Positions 29,654 through 38,589 are shown, numbered from the stretch's first letter. The stretch: 64,000 nt of DNA from Pseudoroseicyclus aestuarii (GCF_003217255.1 NZ_QJTE01000006.1:40349-104348), one strand, 5' to 3'. Notes: a model not told the origin generated them from the letters alone. Numbers and translations are program-made.

Positions 29654-30820
29654 TCAGGGCCGCCAGGCGGCGAGGCGCGCGTGAAAGGCGGCGATGCCGG
29701 GCACGTCGAGATTGGCGAAGGCGATGCGCAGCTGCCGCGGCGCCTCGGCATCGTCCTCTGGCGCGAACATCGTGCCGGGCAGCGCCAGGATCCCGGCCTC
29801 CGTCACCAGTCGCCGGGCCAGCTCGGGGCTGGGCAGGTCGAAGGGATGGCGGAGATAGGCGAAATAGGCGCCGCAGCCCAGAAGTTGCCAGCCCTCGAGC
29901 GCCGCGGCCCCCTCGGCCATGGCGGCGCGGCGGGCCAGCACCTCGGCCCGCTCGCCGGCCAGCCATTGCCCAAGGGTCTGCATCCCCCAGAGCGCGGCGT
30001 GCTGGCCCAGCTGCGGCGGGCAGATGGCGACGGTGTCGAGAAAACGCTCCGCCTGCGCCAGCCGCGCCGGAGAGGCGGTGATCGCCCCGACCCTGTGCCC
30101 GGTCAGCCGGTAGGCCTTGGAAAAGGAATAGAGCTGGATCAGCGTCTCGTCCCAGCGCGGATCGGAGAAAAGATCATGCGCCGGCTCGCTGCGCCCGTCG
30201 AAATCGCGGTAGGTCTCGTCGAGGATCAGCGCGATCCCATGCGCCCGCGCCAGTTCGAAGAAGGCGCGGATCACCTGGGCGGGATACTCGGCGCCGGTGG
30301 GGTTGTTCGGGCTGACCAGCACGATCGCCCGGGTGCGCGGGGTGATCAGCACCTCCGCCGCCTCCGCCTGCGGCACCATGCCCGGCCCGCAGCGCAGCGG
30401 CACAGTACGGATGCCGCTCATGTCGTGCCACATGCGATGGTTGAAGTACCAGGGCACTGGCAGGATCACCTCGTCGCCCTCGCCGCAGAGAGCCGAGAGG
30501 GCGGCGCAATAGGCCTGGTTGCAGCCCGCGGTGATCGCTACCTGGTGCGGGCCGACGCTGCCTTGGTAGTCCCGGCTCCATGTGGCGGCGACCTCGGCGC
30601 GCAGCGCGGGCAGGCCCAGGACCGGCCCGTAGAGATGCACTTCCGGCATCTCGTTCACCAGCCGCGCCATCTCGGCGCGCAGCGCCTCGGGCGGCGGGTC
30701 GACCGGCGCCGCCTGGCTGACGTTGATCAGCGGCCTTTCGCCGAAGTCGACGCCATCGAGCCAGCGCCGCGCCTCCATCACCGGCGGATCGAAGGTGGCT
30801 TGGGTGCGGGGCAGGGACAT
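29654..30820 (-). CDS. PLP-dependent aminotransferase, class I/II
   Basis: A 388-aa fold-type I aminotransferase. The PLP-binding Lys lies in YSFSKAYRLTGHRVG, the Asn loop in LVSPNNPTGAEYP, and the PLP-phenol Asp region in ALILDETYRDF. It resembles AspC/ArAT-type enzymes; the exact amino donor cannot be set from sequence. ATG 30820 is preferred because GAGG lies 7 bases upstream; ATG codons at 30832 and 30847 are also in frame. Confidence 0.87.
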   Translation of the reverse strand: MSLPRTQATFDPPVMEARRWLDGVDFGERPLINVSQAAPVDPPPEALRAEMARLVNEMPEVHLYGPVLGLPALRAEVAATWSRDYQGSVGPHQVAITAGCNQAYCAALSALCGEGDEVILPVPWYFNHRMWHDMSGIRTVPLRCGPGMVPQAEAAEVLITPRTRAIVLVSPNNPTGAEYPAQVIRAFFELARAHGIALILDETYRDFDGRSEPAHDLFSDPRWDETLIQLYSFSKAYRLTGHRVGAITASPARLAQAERFLDTVAICPPQLGQHAALWGMQTLGQWLAGERAEVLARRAAMAEGAAALEGWQLLGCGAYFAYLRHPFDLPSPELARRLVTEAGILALPGTMFAPEDDAEAPRQLRIAFANLDVPGIAAFHARLAAWRP

Positions 30821-30888
30821 CGGCGGCCTCATCGTCGGACCCGCCAAGCTAACCGCAAGGAAAAGGCGCCTGCAATCGGCGCCCTTTC

Positions 30889-30934
30889 ATGTTTCTGAAA
30901 ATACTCCGGGGAGCGCGAGGGGCTGGCCCCTCGC
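30889..30934 (-). repeat. Intergenic repeat, copy A (hairpin plus CCCCGG-TATTTTC box)
   Basis: Read on the minus strand just after gpt, a 9-bp-armed hairpin (GCGAGGGGC / GCCCCTCGC, 30915-30934) is followed by CTCCCCGGAGTATTTTC and a GAAA-rich tail. The same hairpin-plus-box order occurs at 50001-50069 after ccdA. It probably acts as a terminator or is a dispersed element of the family. Confidence 0.55.
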
Positions 30935-30967
30935 CCCGGCCCGCCGCAAGCGCGGCCGCTGACCGGA

Positions 30968-31471
30968 TCAGTCCTTGCCGCGATAGGGCGGCGCATATTG
31001 CAGCGCCATGTCCCAGGGGAAGAAGATCCAGGTGTCCTGGCTGACCTCGGTGATGAAGGTGTCGACCTGGGTGTTGCCCTGCGGCTTGGCGTAGACGGTG
31101 GCGAAATGCGCCTTGGGGTAGAGGCTGCGCACCAGCTCCAGCGTCTTGCCCGTATCGACGAGGTCGTCGACCACGAGGATGCCGGTGCCGTCGCCCATCA
31201 CATCGGCGTCGGGCGCCTTGATGACGCGGGCCTCGGACTGGTCCTGGTGGTCGTATGACTTGACGCTGATCGTGTCGACGGTGCGGATGTCCAGCTCGCG
31301 CGCGACGATCATCGCCGGCGCCATGCCGCCGCGGGTGATCGCCACGACGGCGCGCCAGCCGCCGTCATCGGGGCCGCGCCCGTCCAGGCGCCAGGCCAGG
31401 GCGCGGGCATCGCGGTGCAGCTGGTCCCAGCTGACGTGGAAGCCCTTCTCATGCGGCAGGATGTCGTTCAT
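30968..31471 (-). CDS. gpt: Xanthine(-guanine) phosphoribosyltransferase
   Basis: A 167-aa purine-salvage enzyme transferring phosphoribose from PRPP to xanthine or guanine. The PRPP motif [15 protein letters not shown] is intact and [16 protein letters not shown] matches the Gpt N-terminal region. Its start is 3 bases after the fabI stop. Confidence 0.92.
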   Translation of the reverse strand: MNDILPHEKGFHVSWDQLHRDARALAWRLDGRGPDDGGWRAVVAITRGGMAPAMIVARELDIRTVDTISVKSYDHQDQSEARVIKAPDADVMGDGTGILVVDDLVDTGKTLELVRSLYPKAHFATVYAKPQGNTQVDTFITEVSQDTWIFFPWDMALQYAPPYRGKD

Positions 31472-31474
31472 CGG

Positions 31475-32281
31475 TCAGCCTTTCGTGATGTCGGGGGCAT
31501 CGGGGTTCTTCATCCCGATCACGTGGTAGCCGGCATCGACGTGATGCACCTCGCCGGTCACGGCGCTGCCCAGATCGCTCAGCAGGTAGAGCGCGGATTT
31601 GCCCACCTCCTCCTGGCTGACGGTGCGGCGCAGGGGCGAGTTGTACTCGTTCCACTTCATGATGTAGCGGAAATCGCCGATGCCGCTGGCGGCCAGCGTC
31701 TTGATCGTGCCGGCGCTGATCGCGTTCACGCGGATGCCGTCGCGGCCCAGGTCCTCGGCGAGGTAACGCACGCTGGCTTCGAGCGCGGCCTTGGCGACGC
31801 CCATCACGTTGTAATGCGGCATGACCTTCTCGGCGCCGTAGTAGGTCAGCGTCAGGCAGGACCCACCCTCGGTCATCATCGCCGAGGCGCGCTTGACCAC
31901 CGAGGTGAAGGAGAAGACCGAGATATCCATCGAGGTCAGGAAGTTCTGGCGGCTGGTGTCGACATAGCGCCCGCGCAGCTCGTTCTTGTCGGAAAAGCCG
32001 ATGGCATGGACGATGAAGTCCAGCTTGCCCCAGCGCTCTTCCAGCGCCGCGAAGAGCGCGTCGACCGAGGCCTCGTCGCCCACGTCGCAGGGCAGCACGA
32101 GGTCCGAGCCCAGCTCGGCGGCCAGCGGCCCCACGCGCTTGAGCAGCGCCTCGCCCTGGTAGGAGAAGGCCAGCTCGGCGCCCGCGCCGGCACACGCTTT
32201 CGCGATCCCCCAGGCAATGGACTTGTCGTTCGCGAGGCCCATAATCAGACCGCGTTTGCCTGTCATCAGACCGGATGTCAT
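31475..32281 (-). CDS. fabI: Enoyl-[acyl-carrier-protein] reductase (NADH), FabI
   Basis: A 268-aa atypical SDR for the last step of each fatty-acid elongation cycle. It has the FabI N-terminus GKRGLIMGLANDKSIAWGIA and the Tyr-x6-Lys active site in YNVMGVAKAALEAS, with YYGAEKVMPHYNVMG typical of FabI. This is the triclosan-target family. It is divergent from pdxH. Confidence 0.95.
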   Translation of the reverse strand: MTSGLMTGKRGLIMGLANDKSIAWGIAKACAGAGAELAFSYQGEALLKRVGPLAAELGSDLVLPCDVGDEASVDALFAALEERWGKLDFIVHAIGFSDKNELRGRYVDTSRQNFLTSMDISVFSFTSVVKRASAMMTEGGSCLTLTYYGAEKVMPHYNVMGVAKAALEASVRYLAEDLGRDGIRVNAISAGTIKTLAASGIGDFRYIMKWNEYNSPLRRTVSQEEVGKSALYLLSDLGSAVTGEVHHVDAGYHVIGMKNPDAPDITKG

Positions 32282-32419
32282 AGCGTCCCCTTACCGCTTG
32301 GCAGCTTTACGGTGGCGTACCCTCTAGGCGAAGGCTGCAGGCGCTTCAAGATGGCGTGTCCGGCGGTCCGGGGCTGCCGGCGCGGGAACGAGACAGAGAA
32401 GGCCCGGAGGGCAGGCACT

Positions 32420-33025
32420 ATGAACGAGCGAACAGGCATTTTTTCCGGATCGGATCCAATCGAGATCGTGCAACGCTGGTTGTCCGAGGCGCGCGAGACG
32501 GAGCCGAACGATCCCGATGCCATGGCCCTTTCGACGGTCGACGAGAGCGGGCTGCCCGATGTCCGCATCGTCCTGCTCAAGCAGATCGACCAGGATGGCT
32601 TCGCCTTCTTCACCAATTACGGCAGCGCCAAGGGCCGCCAGATCGAGGCCACGGGCAAGGCTGCCTTCGTGCTGCACTGGAAGTCGCTGCGCCGCCAGGT
32701 GCGGGTGCGCGGGATGATCGAGCGCCTGCCCGCCGAGCGCGCGGATGCCTATTTTACTTCGCGCAGCGCCAACAGTCGCCTCGGCGCCTGGGCATCGGAA
32801 CAGTCGCGCCCGGTCGCCTCTCGCGCGGTGCTCGAGGAGCGTGTCGAAGAGGCAAGGGCCCGGCACGGCGAGGACCCGTCGCGCCCGCCGTTCTGGGGCG
32901 GTTACCTGATCCGCCCGCTCGCCATAGAGCTCTGGGCTGATGGCGCCCATAGGTTGCATGACAGGTTCTTGTGGTCGCGCGACGCGATTCGTGACCTATG
33001 GGCAGTAGAACGCCTTTATCCTTAA
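32420..33025 (+). CDS. pdxH: Pyridoxamine 5'-phosphate oxidase
   Basis: A 201-aa FMN enzyme oxidising PNP/PMP to pyridoxal phosphate. Conserved stretches are MALSTVDESGLPDVRIVLLK, FTNYGSAKGRQIE, SRLGAWASEQSRPV and the C-terminal WSRDAIRDLWAVERLYP. ATG 32420 is chosen at the family N-terminus; the open frame upstream is spurious. Confidence 0.95.
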   Translation: MNERTGIFSGSDPIEIVQRWLSEARETEPNDPDAMALSTVDESGLPDVRIVLLKQIDQDGFAFFTNYGSAKGRQIEATGKAAFVLHWKSLRRQVRVRGMIERLPAERADAYFTSRSANSRLGAWASEQSRPVASRAVLEERVEEARARHGEDPSRPPFWGGYLIRPLAIELWADGAHRLHDRFLWSRDAIRDLWAVERLYP

Positions 33026-33128
33026 GGTTATGGTGGAACTTAAAATCCGTGCTTGAAGCAGCGATCCTTCTATGGTCGTTCGCCCCAGTTTGTACCCATA
33101 GCCTCGCATAAGAAAGGCGCGTTCCGGT

Positions 33129-33710
33129 TTGTCAGAGCAAGACCTAGTCATCGACGGGCAGGTGAAGTGGTTCGATCCTGTCAAGGGCTTCGGCTTCGTG
33201 GTGGCTGACAGCGGCGGTCCCGACATTCTTCTGCACGCAAACGTCCTGCGCAATTTCGGCCAGAGCTCGATCGCCGACGGGGCGCGGGTCCAGCTCGCGG
33301 TGCAGGAGACCGCGCGCGGGATGCAGGCCGTCGCCGTGCTCTCGGTTGCGGCCTCCGAGGCGCAGGGCGCGGTCGGTCTGAGCGATCTCGACGACCTCGA
33401 TCCGGACTACGTCGCATCCCGGCCGATGGAGCCGGCGCGCGTCAAATGGTTCGACAAGGGCAAGGGCTTCGGCTTTGCCAATGTCTTCCTGCTGCCCGAG
33501 GATGTCTTCATCCACATGGAGGTCCTGCGCCGCTCCGGCCTCGCCGACCTGCAGCCGGGCGAAGCCGTGGTGCTGCGGGTGATCGAGGGGCACCGGGGGC
33601 GGATGGCCGTCGACGTGATGTCCTGGGACAGCGCCGGGCGCAGCGGACGGCCCTGCCGTGTCGAGAGCAGCCCGCCCGTCACGGGCCAGCCCGAGTTCGA
33701 GAAGGAATGA
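33129..33710 (+). CDS. Two-domain cold-shock protein
   Basis: A 193-aa protein with two cold-shock OB folds: VKWFDPVKGFGFVVAD...ILLHANVLR (residues about 11-70) and VKWFDKGKGFGFANV...DVFIHMEVLR (about 103-160), both with intact RNP1-type aromatic motifs. It should bind single-stranded RNA/DNA as an RNA chaperone. The start is TTG 33129; no in-frame ATG lies nearby, and AAAGG is about 12 bases upstream. A second two-domain member is encoded in the prophage region at 60026-60703. Confidence 0.88.
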   Translation: MSEQDLVIDGQVKWFDPVKGFGFVVADSGGPDILLHANVLRNFGQSSIADGARVQLAVQETARGMQAVAVLSVAASEAQGAVGLSDLDDLDPDYVASRPMEPARVKWFDKGKGFGFANVFLLPEDVFIHMEVLRRSGLADLQPGEAVVLRVIEGHRGRMAVDVMSWDSAGRSGRPCRVESSPPVTGQPEFEKE

Positions 33711-33714
33711 GCCG

Positions 33715-34194
33715 ATGATGCCCGCCTTTCGATGTGCCGCCGTTCTGGCGGGCCTGGCCCTGATGCCGGCTGCCTCGGCGACGGCGGCCGGATGCCGGGC
33801 CGACCGCGTCACCGTCAGCGGCGACTGGGGGCAGGCGCGCTTCGCGGTCGAGATCGCCGACGACGCCGAGGAGCGGGCCCGCGGGCTGATGTACCGCGAG
33901 GAGATGGCCCCCCTCGCCGGGATGCTCTTCGTCTACGAGGCGCCGCAGCCGGCCAGCTTCTGGATGCGCAACACGCTGATCCCGCTCGATATCCTTTTTG
34001 CCGATGCGCAGGGCCGGCTGATCACCGTGCACGACCGCGCGGTGCCGCTGGACGAGACGCCGATCCCCGGCGGCGATGCGGTGCAATACGTGCTCGAGAT
34101 CAACGGCGGCATGGCCGACCGCCTTGGCATTACGCCGGGCGATGTGCTGCAGCATCCCGCCATCGGCCCGGATGCCGCCGCGCCCTGCGACTGA
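33715..34194 (+). CDS. DUF192 exported protein
   Basis: A 159-aa protein with a signal peptide (residues 1 to about 25, ending ATAAG) and the DUF192 core: [33 protein letters not shown] and [21 protein letters not shown] [15 protein letters not shown]. The family function is unknown; it is a periplasmic or surface small beta-rich protein. It follows the cold-shock gene by 4 bases with GAAGGA as ribosome-binding site, so the two are co-transcribed. Confidence 0.85.
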   Translation: MMPAFRCAAVLAGLALMPAASATAAGCRADRVTVSGDWGQARFAVEIADDAEERARGLMYREEMAPLAGMLFVYEAPQPASFWMRNTLIPLDILFADAQGRLITVHDRAVPLDETPIPGGDAVQYVLEINGGMADRLGITPGDVLQHPAIGPDAAAPCD

Positions 34195-34248
34195 GCTGCC
34201 GGCTCGGGCGCTTGCACGGCTGGCGCGGCGCGCGTATGTCGGCCCGGT

Positions 34249-34325
34249 CGGGGCGTAGCGCAGCCTGGTAGCGCATCTGCTTTGGGAGCAGAGGGCCGGA
34301 GGTTCGAATCCTCTCGCCCCGACCA
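34249..34325 (+). tRNA. tRNA-Pro (anticodon TGG)
   Basis: A 77-base cloverleaf with acceptor stem CGGGGCG/CGCCCCG, D-loop AGCGCAGCCTGGTAGCGC, anticodon stem TCTGC/GCAGA with loop TTTGGGA (anticodon TGG), T-loop GGTTCGAATCC, and an encoded 3' CCA. Confidence 0.95.
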
Positions 34326-34358
34326 GCGGCCCGGCCCCGAAGGGCCAGCCCGCCCCGG

Positions 34359-34859
34359 TCAGCCCTTCTCCGTGTTTTCCATCACCTCTCCGCCCGCCGC
34401 CTCGAGCAGCGCGCGCATCGACCCTTTCAGCTGCGGGCTGTCGGGCCGCACCAGCTGCGCCGGCCCGCCGTCGCGCTGCGGCACGCGGATCAGGTTCTCG
34501 GCCGTCACGACATAGCCGCCCCGGCCCGAGGCCTCGACCGCGCGCAGGTTCGTCACCAGCCGGGGCAGGTCCTCTACCGTGCCGCCGAGATCTAGGATCA
34601 GCGCGGCCGCCAGCTCCGGCGGCGGCAGCGACTCGCAGCCCGCGCCCAGCGCGCCCGGCCGCGTGACCTGCGCCTGCGGGCCTGTGCAGCCGGCCCGCAC
34701 CGCGTCCAGCAGGGTCGAGGGCAGATCGGTGAAATAGGCGCGCACCTGTCCCGGCTGCAGCGGCAGATCCGCCGGCTCGTCCGGTTGCACCGGCAGGCCC
34801 GGCGCGCAGCCCAGAAGCAGCGCGAGGCCGAGCGCGGCGAGAGGGAATCGGTATGGCAT
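34359..34859 (-). CDS. Predicted lipoprotein of unknown function
   Basis: A 166-aa protein with a lipobox (ALLLGCAPG, Cys about residue 18) and no recognised domain. The mature part contains two Cys (AGCTGP and GAGCES) and ends in a helix-prone tail. It lies convergent with the DUF192/tRNA genes and divergent from the ribonucleotide-reductase-like gene. Confidence 0.65.
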   Translation of the reverse strand: MPYRFPLAALGLALLLGCAPGLPVQPDEPADLPLQPGQVRAYFTDLPSTLLDAVRAGCTGPQAQVTRPGALGAGCESLPPPELAAALILDLGGTVEDLPRLVTNLRAVEASGRGGYVVTAENLIRVPQRDGGPAQLVRPDSPQLKGSMRALLEAAGGEVMENTEKG

Positions 34860-34970
34860 GATCAGGGCACCTCGCCGCGTCAGAAGGGTGGGCGCAGCAT
34901 CGCATGCCGCGCGGCGGGGCGACAGGGGCAGGGGCGCAGACCGTCGCGATCCGCCCCGTGGGGACAGGTC

Positions 34971-35050
34971 TGTGGATAAGCCGGTGGACGGCACCGGCGA
35001 CTCTGTGGACATCCCCGGTCAATCCGGAATCTGGCCGATGTTGTGGAAAT
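34971..35050. promoter_or_regulatory. DnaA-box-like cluster upstream of the reductase-like gene
   Basis: TGTGGATAA at 34971-34979 is a perfect DnaA-box consensus (reverse of TTATCCACA). TGTGGACAT (35004-35012) and TGTGGAAAT (35042-35050) are weaker, same-orientation matches. Replication-linked control of nrd genes by DnaA is known in other bacteria; here it is inferred. Confidence 0.45.
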
Positions 35051-35061
35051 ACCCAATTGAC

Positions 35062-35077
35062 CCACCACAAGTGGTGG
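35062..35077. promoter_or_regulatory. 16-bp palindrome, candidate NrdR-type operator
   Basis: CCACCACAAGTGGTGG is a perfect 7-bp inverted repeat with a 2-base centre. A degenerate relative, CTGGCCGATGTTGTGG, starts exactly 31 bases upstream (35031-35046). Tandem 16-bp boxes about 31 bases apart are how NrdR operators are arranged, although the centre is less AT-rich than classical NrdR boxes. Confidence 0.4.
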
Positions 35078-35187
35078 CACACCTTCCGCCGCGCCGGTCA
35101 CGATGGCCCCGGGCCGGGGCCTGCCGGCAACTGGCGGTGCCCGTTCGGGTGACCTCAGGGCGAGGCCGCGAAGGGCAGGACGGCGAC

Positions 35188-37407
35188 ATGCGGATCGATC
35201 GGTATTTCACCACCCCCGGCGGGTTGGCTCATGGCGGCGCCCGCCTGCGCGAGGCCCGCTGGGAGGGGGTGCGCCTTCAGGTGCCGCAGGACTGGAGCGC
35301 GCTCGAGGTCGAGATGCTGGCCCGCCACGGCCTCGTGCGCGAAGGGGTGCCGCTGCAGACCCTGCGGGTGCCCGAGGCCGGCGTGCCCGAATGGCTCTGG
35401 CGCAGCCGCCCCGCGCCCGGCACGGCGCGCGGCGCCGAGACTTCCCTGCGGCAGGTCGTGGGTCGGATCGCCGGGGCATGGACCTACCACGGCTGGAAGG
35501 GCGGCTACTTCACCGAGGAGGCCGATGCCCGGGCCTACCACGACGAGATGCGGCACATGCTGTCGGCGCGGATCGCGGGACCGGAGCGGGAGGATTGGGC
35601 GCGGCTCGGCCTCGACTGGGCCTATGGCACGCCCGCCGGGGCCGTGCCGGCGGCCAAGGGCAGGGCGCCTGTCGCCGCGGTGCGGATGCAAGAGTCCATC
35701 GACGGCTGGCACACCTGCCCCGCGGCGGGGCCGATCGGCGATGCCGCGTCCGGTGACGGCTTCCTCTTCACCGATGGCACCCCCTGCAGCCCGGCGGCGA
35801 TCGATGTCGCCGGTTTCTGGCGGCAGGGGCGTTTCGAGGCCGAGGGATACCTGCATGCCGTCCGCCTCTGGACCCTGACGCTGGAGATCGGCGTCGCCAC
35901 GGCCCAGCACGCCAGCCCGGCGCTGGCGCAGCGGGTGCAGGACCTGCGGCCTCTGGGCCTTGGTCTTGCCAATCTCTCGGGCCTGCTGATGCGCATGGGG
36001 CTGGCCTACGACAGCGATGCGGGCCGCGCGCTTTGCGCCGCGCTCACCGCGATCCTGACCGGCACCGCCTATGCCACAAGCGCCGAGATGGCCGCCGAGC
36101 GGGGCGCTTTTCCGGCCCATGCGCAGAATACCGAGGCAATGGCCCGTGTCATCGCCAACCACCGCCGCGCCGCCCATGGCGCCATGACCGGCTACGAGGG
36201 CCTCGCGGTGGCCCCGCAGCCGCTGGACGCGAAGGCCTGCCCCGACCGCCGCCTGGTCGCCATGGCCTGCGCCGCCTGGGACGAGGCGGCGGAGGCGGGC
36301 GCGGCCCATGGCTTTCGCAACGCGCAGGTCAGCCTGATCTCGCCGGGCGGGCCGATCGGCGCCTTCATGGCCTGCGACTGGGGCGGGATCGATCCGGCCC
36401 GCGCGCTGGTCGAGGACCGCCCGACCGAAGAGGGCGGCTTTGCCCGCCGTCTCGATCCGGCCGTCCCCGAGGGGCTGCGCAGCCTCGGCTACGCACCGGA
36501 TGAGGTGGCGCGGATCACGGCCCATGCCGAGGGCCACGGCACCCTGCGCGGCGCGCCGGGCGTCACGCCCGAGGCGCTGGCCGCCCGCGGCTTTGGCCCG
36601 CGGCAGATGGCGGCGCTGGAAGAGGCCTTGCCCGGCGCCGCTGACCTGCGCCTCGTCTTCACGCGCTGGGTCCTAGGAGCGGAGTTCTGCGCCCGGACCC
36701 TGGGCGTGCCGGAGGAACGGCTGGCCGATCCTGCGCTCGACCTGCTCGCGCATCTTGGCTTCAGTCCGGCGCAGCGCGCGGCGGCCAATGCCCATGTCTT
36801 CGGCGCCGGGACGCTCGAGGGGGCGCCGGACCTCGATCCCGCGCATCTGCCCGTCTTCGACGGTCTCGTGCCCTGCGGTGCCGGGCGGCGTTACGTCTCG
36901 GGTCAGGGGCAGCTGGCGATGATGGCGGCGGCGCAGGCCTTCGTCTCGGGCGGGATCGCGCGGGCGCTGGTGCTGCCCGAGGGGCTGGGCGCCGCGGAGC
37001 TGCGCGCCTGGCAGGAGGCCGCGCGGCGGGCCGGCCTCAAGAGCCTCGCGATCCGCAGCGACCCCCGCCTCCCGCGGGAGGCGGCGCCGGAGCCGCAGCG
37101 CCCGGCGGCGCCCCTGCCGGTGTCTCCGGCGCTGCCCGCGATCAGCAGGCCGCGCCCCCGACGTCGCGGCGGCCTTCCTGCTGCGGCATCGCAGGGTCCG
37201 GCCCGGCCGCGCCGCGCGCCCGCCCTCGGCGCGGTTGCAGCCCCCGGCCCTTGCGCGCCCGGCGGCGCGGTTCAGCTGCTGCGCGATCTATGCGCGCAGG
37301 CCGCGGCGATGCGGATCGAGGACTTGGCGCCGCAGGACCTGCCGGGCGCGGGCTGCGCGCGCTGCGGCGGCCACGGTCCCTGCCACTGCGGCCGGGGCAG
37401 GGCGTAA
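35188..37407 (+). CDS. Degenerate class II (B12-dependent) ribonucleotide reductase paralogue, probable pseudoenzyme
   Basis: An intact 739-aa frame that reads like NrdJ with the catalytic core removed (family usually about 1,200 aa). Residues about 60-160 match the NrdJ N-terminus (GVPEWLWRS, RIAGAWTYHGWKGGYF, YHDEMRHML). The sequence then jumps from LDWAYG to ESIDGWHTCP, omitting some 250 residues of barrel and finger loop. Where NrdJ has the radical-site motif NPCSE, this protein reads ASGDG, so the thiyl-radical Cys and the Glu are gone. From there to about residue 600 it again follows NrdJ closely (LRPLGLGLANLSGLLM, TGTAYATSAEMAAE, VIANHRRAAHG). The C-terminus ends in a Cys-rich tail (CARCGGHGPCHC). 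It cannot reduce ribonucleotides as written; a regulatory or binding role is inferred. Confidence 0.8.
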   Translation: MRIDRYFTTPGGLAHGGARLREARWEGVRLQVPQDWSALEVEMLARHGLVREGVPLQTLRVPEAGVPEWLWRSRPAPGTARGAETSLRQVVGRIAGAWTYHGWKGGYFTEEADARAYHDEMRHMLSARIAGPEREDWARLGLDWAYGTPAGAVPAAKGRAPVAAVRMQESIDGWHTCPAAGPIGDAASGDGFLFTDGTPCSPAAIDVAGFWRQGRFEAEGYLHAVRLWTLTLEIGVATAQHASPALAQRVQDLRPLGLGLANLSGLLMRMGLAYDSDAGRALCAALTAILTGTAYATSAEMAAERGAFPAHAQNTEAMARVIANHRRAAHGAMTGYEGLAVAPQPLDAKACPDRRLVAMACAAWDEAAEAGAAHGFRNAQVSLISPGGPIGAFMACDWGGIDPARALVEDRPTEEGGFARRLDPAVPEGLRSLGYAPDEVARITAHAEGHGTLRGAPGVTPEALAARGFGPRQMAALEEALPGAADLRLVFTRWVLGAEFCARTLGVPEERLADPALDLLAHLGFSPAQRAAANAHVFGAGTLEGAPDLDPAHLPVFDGLVPCGAGRRYVSGQGQLAMMAAAQAFVSGGIARALVLPEGLGAAELRAWQEAARRAGLKSLAIRSDPRLPREAAPEPQRPAAPLPVSPALPAISRPRPRRRGGLPAAASQGPARPRRAPALGAVAAPGPCAPGGAVQLLRDLCAQAAAMRIEDLAPQDLPGAGCARCGGHGPCHCGRGRA

Positions 37408-37508
37408 TCGCCCGCAGCCGCGCAGCCGATGGCGGTTGCGTGCGGCCCGGTGATGCTGTTCCCTAGGCCCGGACCAAGACGATGACTGACACCTAGGGAG
37501 GACGATCC

Positions 37509-38540
37509 ATGACCCGCATGACCAAGACGCTTACCGGCGCCGCTGCCCTGGCCGCAGGCCTTGCCGCCGCCACCGCCGCCACCGCGCAGGAGCCGCAGTT
37601 CTTCCGCATCGGCACCGGCGGCACCGCCGGCACCTATTATCCGATCGGCGGTCTCATCGCGAACGCCATCTCCAGCCCGCCGGGCAGCCGCTCCTGCGAC
37701 GAGGGCGGCAGCTGCGGCGTGCCGGGGCTGATCGCCACGGCGCTTTCGGCCAACGGCTCGGTCGCCAACGTCAACGCCATCGCCGGCGGCAGCCTGGAAT
37801 CGGGCTTCTCGCAGTCCGATGTGGCCACCTGGGCGCAGACCGGCACCGGCATCTGGGAAGATCGCGAGGCGGTCGAGAGCCTGCGCGCCATCGCCAACCT
37901 CTACCCCGAGACCATCCACCTCGTTGCCGATGCCGACAGCGGCATCACGAGCGTCGCGGATCTCGAGGGCAAGACCGTTAGCATGGACGAACCCGGCTCG
38001 GGCACGCTGGTCGATGCGCGCATCATCCTCGAGGCCTACGGGCTGAGCGAAGAGGACGTCGAGGCCCAGTACCTCAAGCCCGATCAGGCCGCCGAGCGGA
38101 TGCGCGACGGCGCGATGGACGCCTTCTTCTTCGTCGGCGGCTTCCCGGCGGGCGCTATCGCCGAGCTGGCCAGCCAGGACGACATCGTGCTGGTGCCGAT
38201 CGATGGCGAGGAGGCTGCGGCCATCACCGATGAGTACAGCTTCTTCGCCAGCCAGGAGGTGCCGGGCGGCACCTACGAGGGCGTCGAGGAGCCGGTCGAG
38301 ACCCTGTCGGTGGGTGCGCAGTGGATCACCAGCGCCGACCAGCCCGAGGAGCTGATCTACGAGATCACCGCTGCGCTGTGGAACGACAACACCCGCACGC
38401 TGCTGGACGCCGGTCACCAGAAGGGCCGCGAGATCACCGCCGAGACCGCGCTCGACGGGGTCGGCATCCCGCTGCACCCGGGCGCCGCGCGCTTCTACGA
38501 AGAGCAGGGCATGGACGTCTCGGGCATGACCGCCGAGTGA
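37509..38540 (+). CDS. TAXI-family TRAP transporter solute-binding protein
   Basis: A 343-aa periplasmic protein with a signal peptide (to about residue 26, ATAQ) and the TAXI hallmark RIGTGGTAGTYYPIGGLIANAI. TAXI proteins deliver dicarboxylates or amino acids such as glutamate to fused TRAP permeases. GGGAGGA precedes ATG 37509. The matching fused permease is encoded 2.3 kb downstream at 40892, beyond two unrelated genes. Confidence 0.92.
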   Translation: MTRMTKTLTGAAALAAGLAAATAATAQEPQFFRIGTGGTAGTYYPIGGLIANAISSPPGSRSCDEGGSCGVPGLIATALSANGSVANVNAIAGGSLESGFSQSDVATWAQTGTGIWEDREAVESLRAIANLYPETIHLVADADSGITSVADLEGKTVSMDEPGSGTLVDARIILEAYGLSEEDVEAQYLKPDQAAERMRDGAMDAFFFVGGFPAGAIAELASQDDIVLVPIDGEEAAAITDEYSFFASQEVPGGTYEGVEEPVETLSVGAQWITSADQPEELIYEITAALWNDNTRTLLDAGHQKGREITAETALDGVGIPLHPGAARFYEEQGMDVSGMTAE

Positions 38541-38561
38541 TCTGTCGCCACTGACGTCAAG

Positions 38562-38589
38562 GGCGGCTCCTTCGGGGGCCGCCTTTTTT
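38562..38589 (+). terminator. Rho-independent terminator of the TAXI gene
   Basis: A 9-bp stem GGCGGCTCC/GGGGCCGCC with a TTCG tetraloop is followed by six T residues, 21 bases after the stop codon. Confidence 0.9.

Noticed and set aside
33026..33128. Sigma70-like promoter before the two-domain cold-shock gene
   Set aside because: Candidate -35 and -10 elements have wrong spacing; only a general AT-rich leader can be stated.
34971..35050. DnaA boxes as a possible chromosomal origin
   Set aside because: Only one perfect box, no AT-rich unwinding element and none of the usual origin-flanking genes; gene regulation is more likely.
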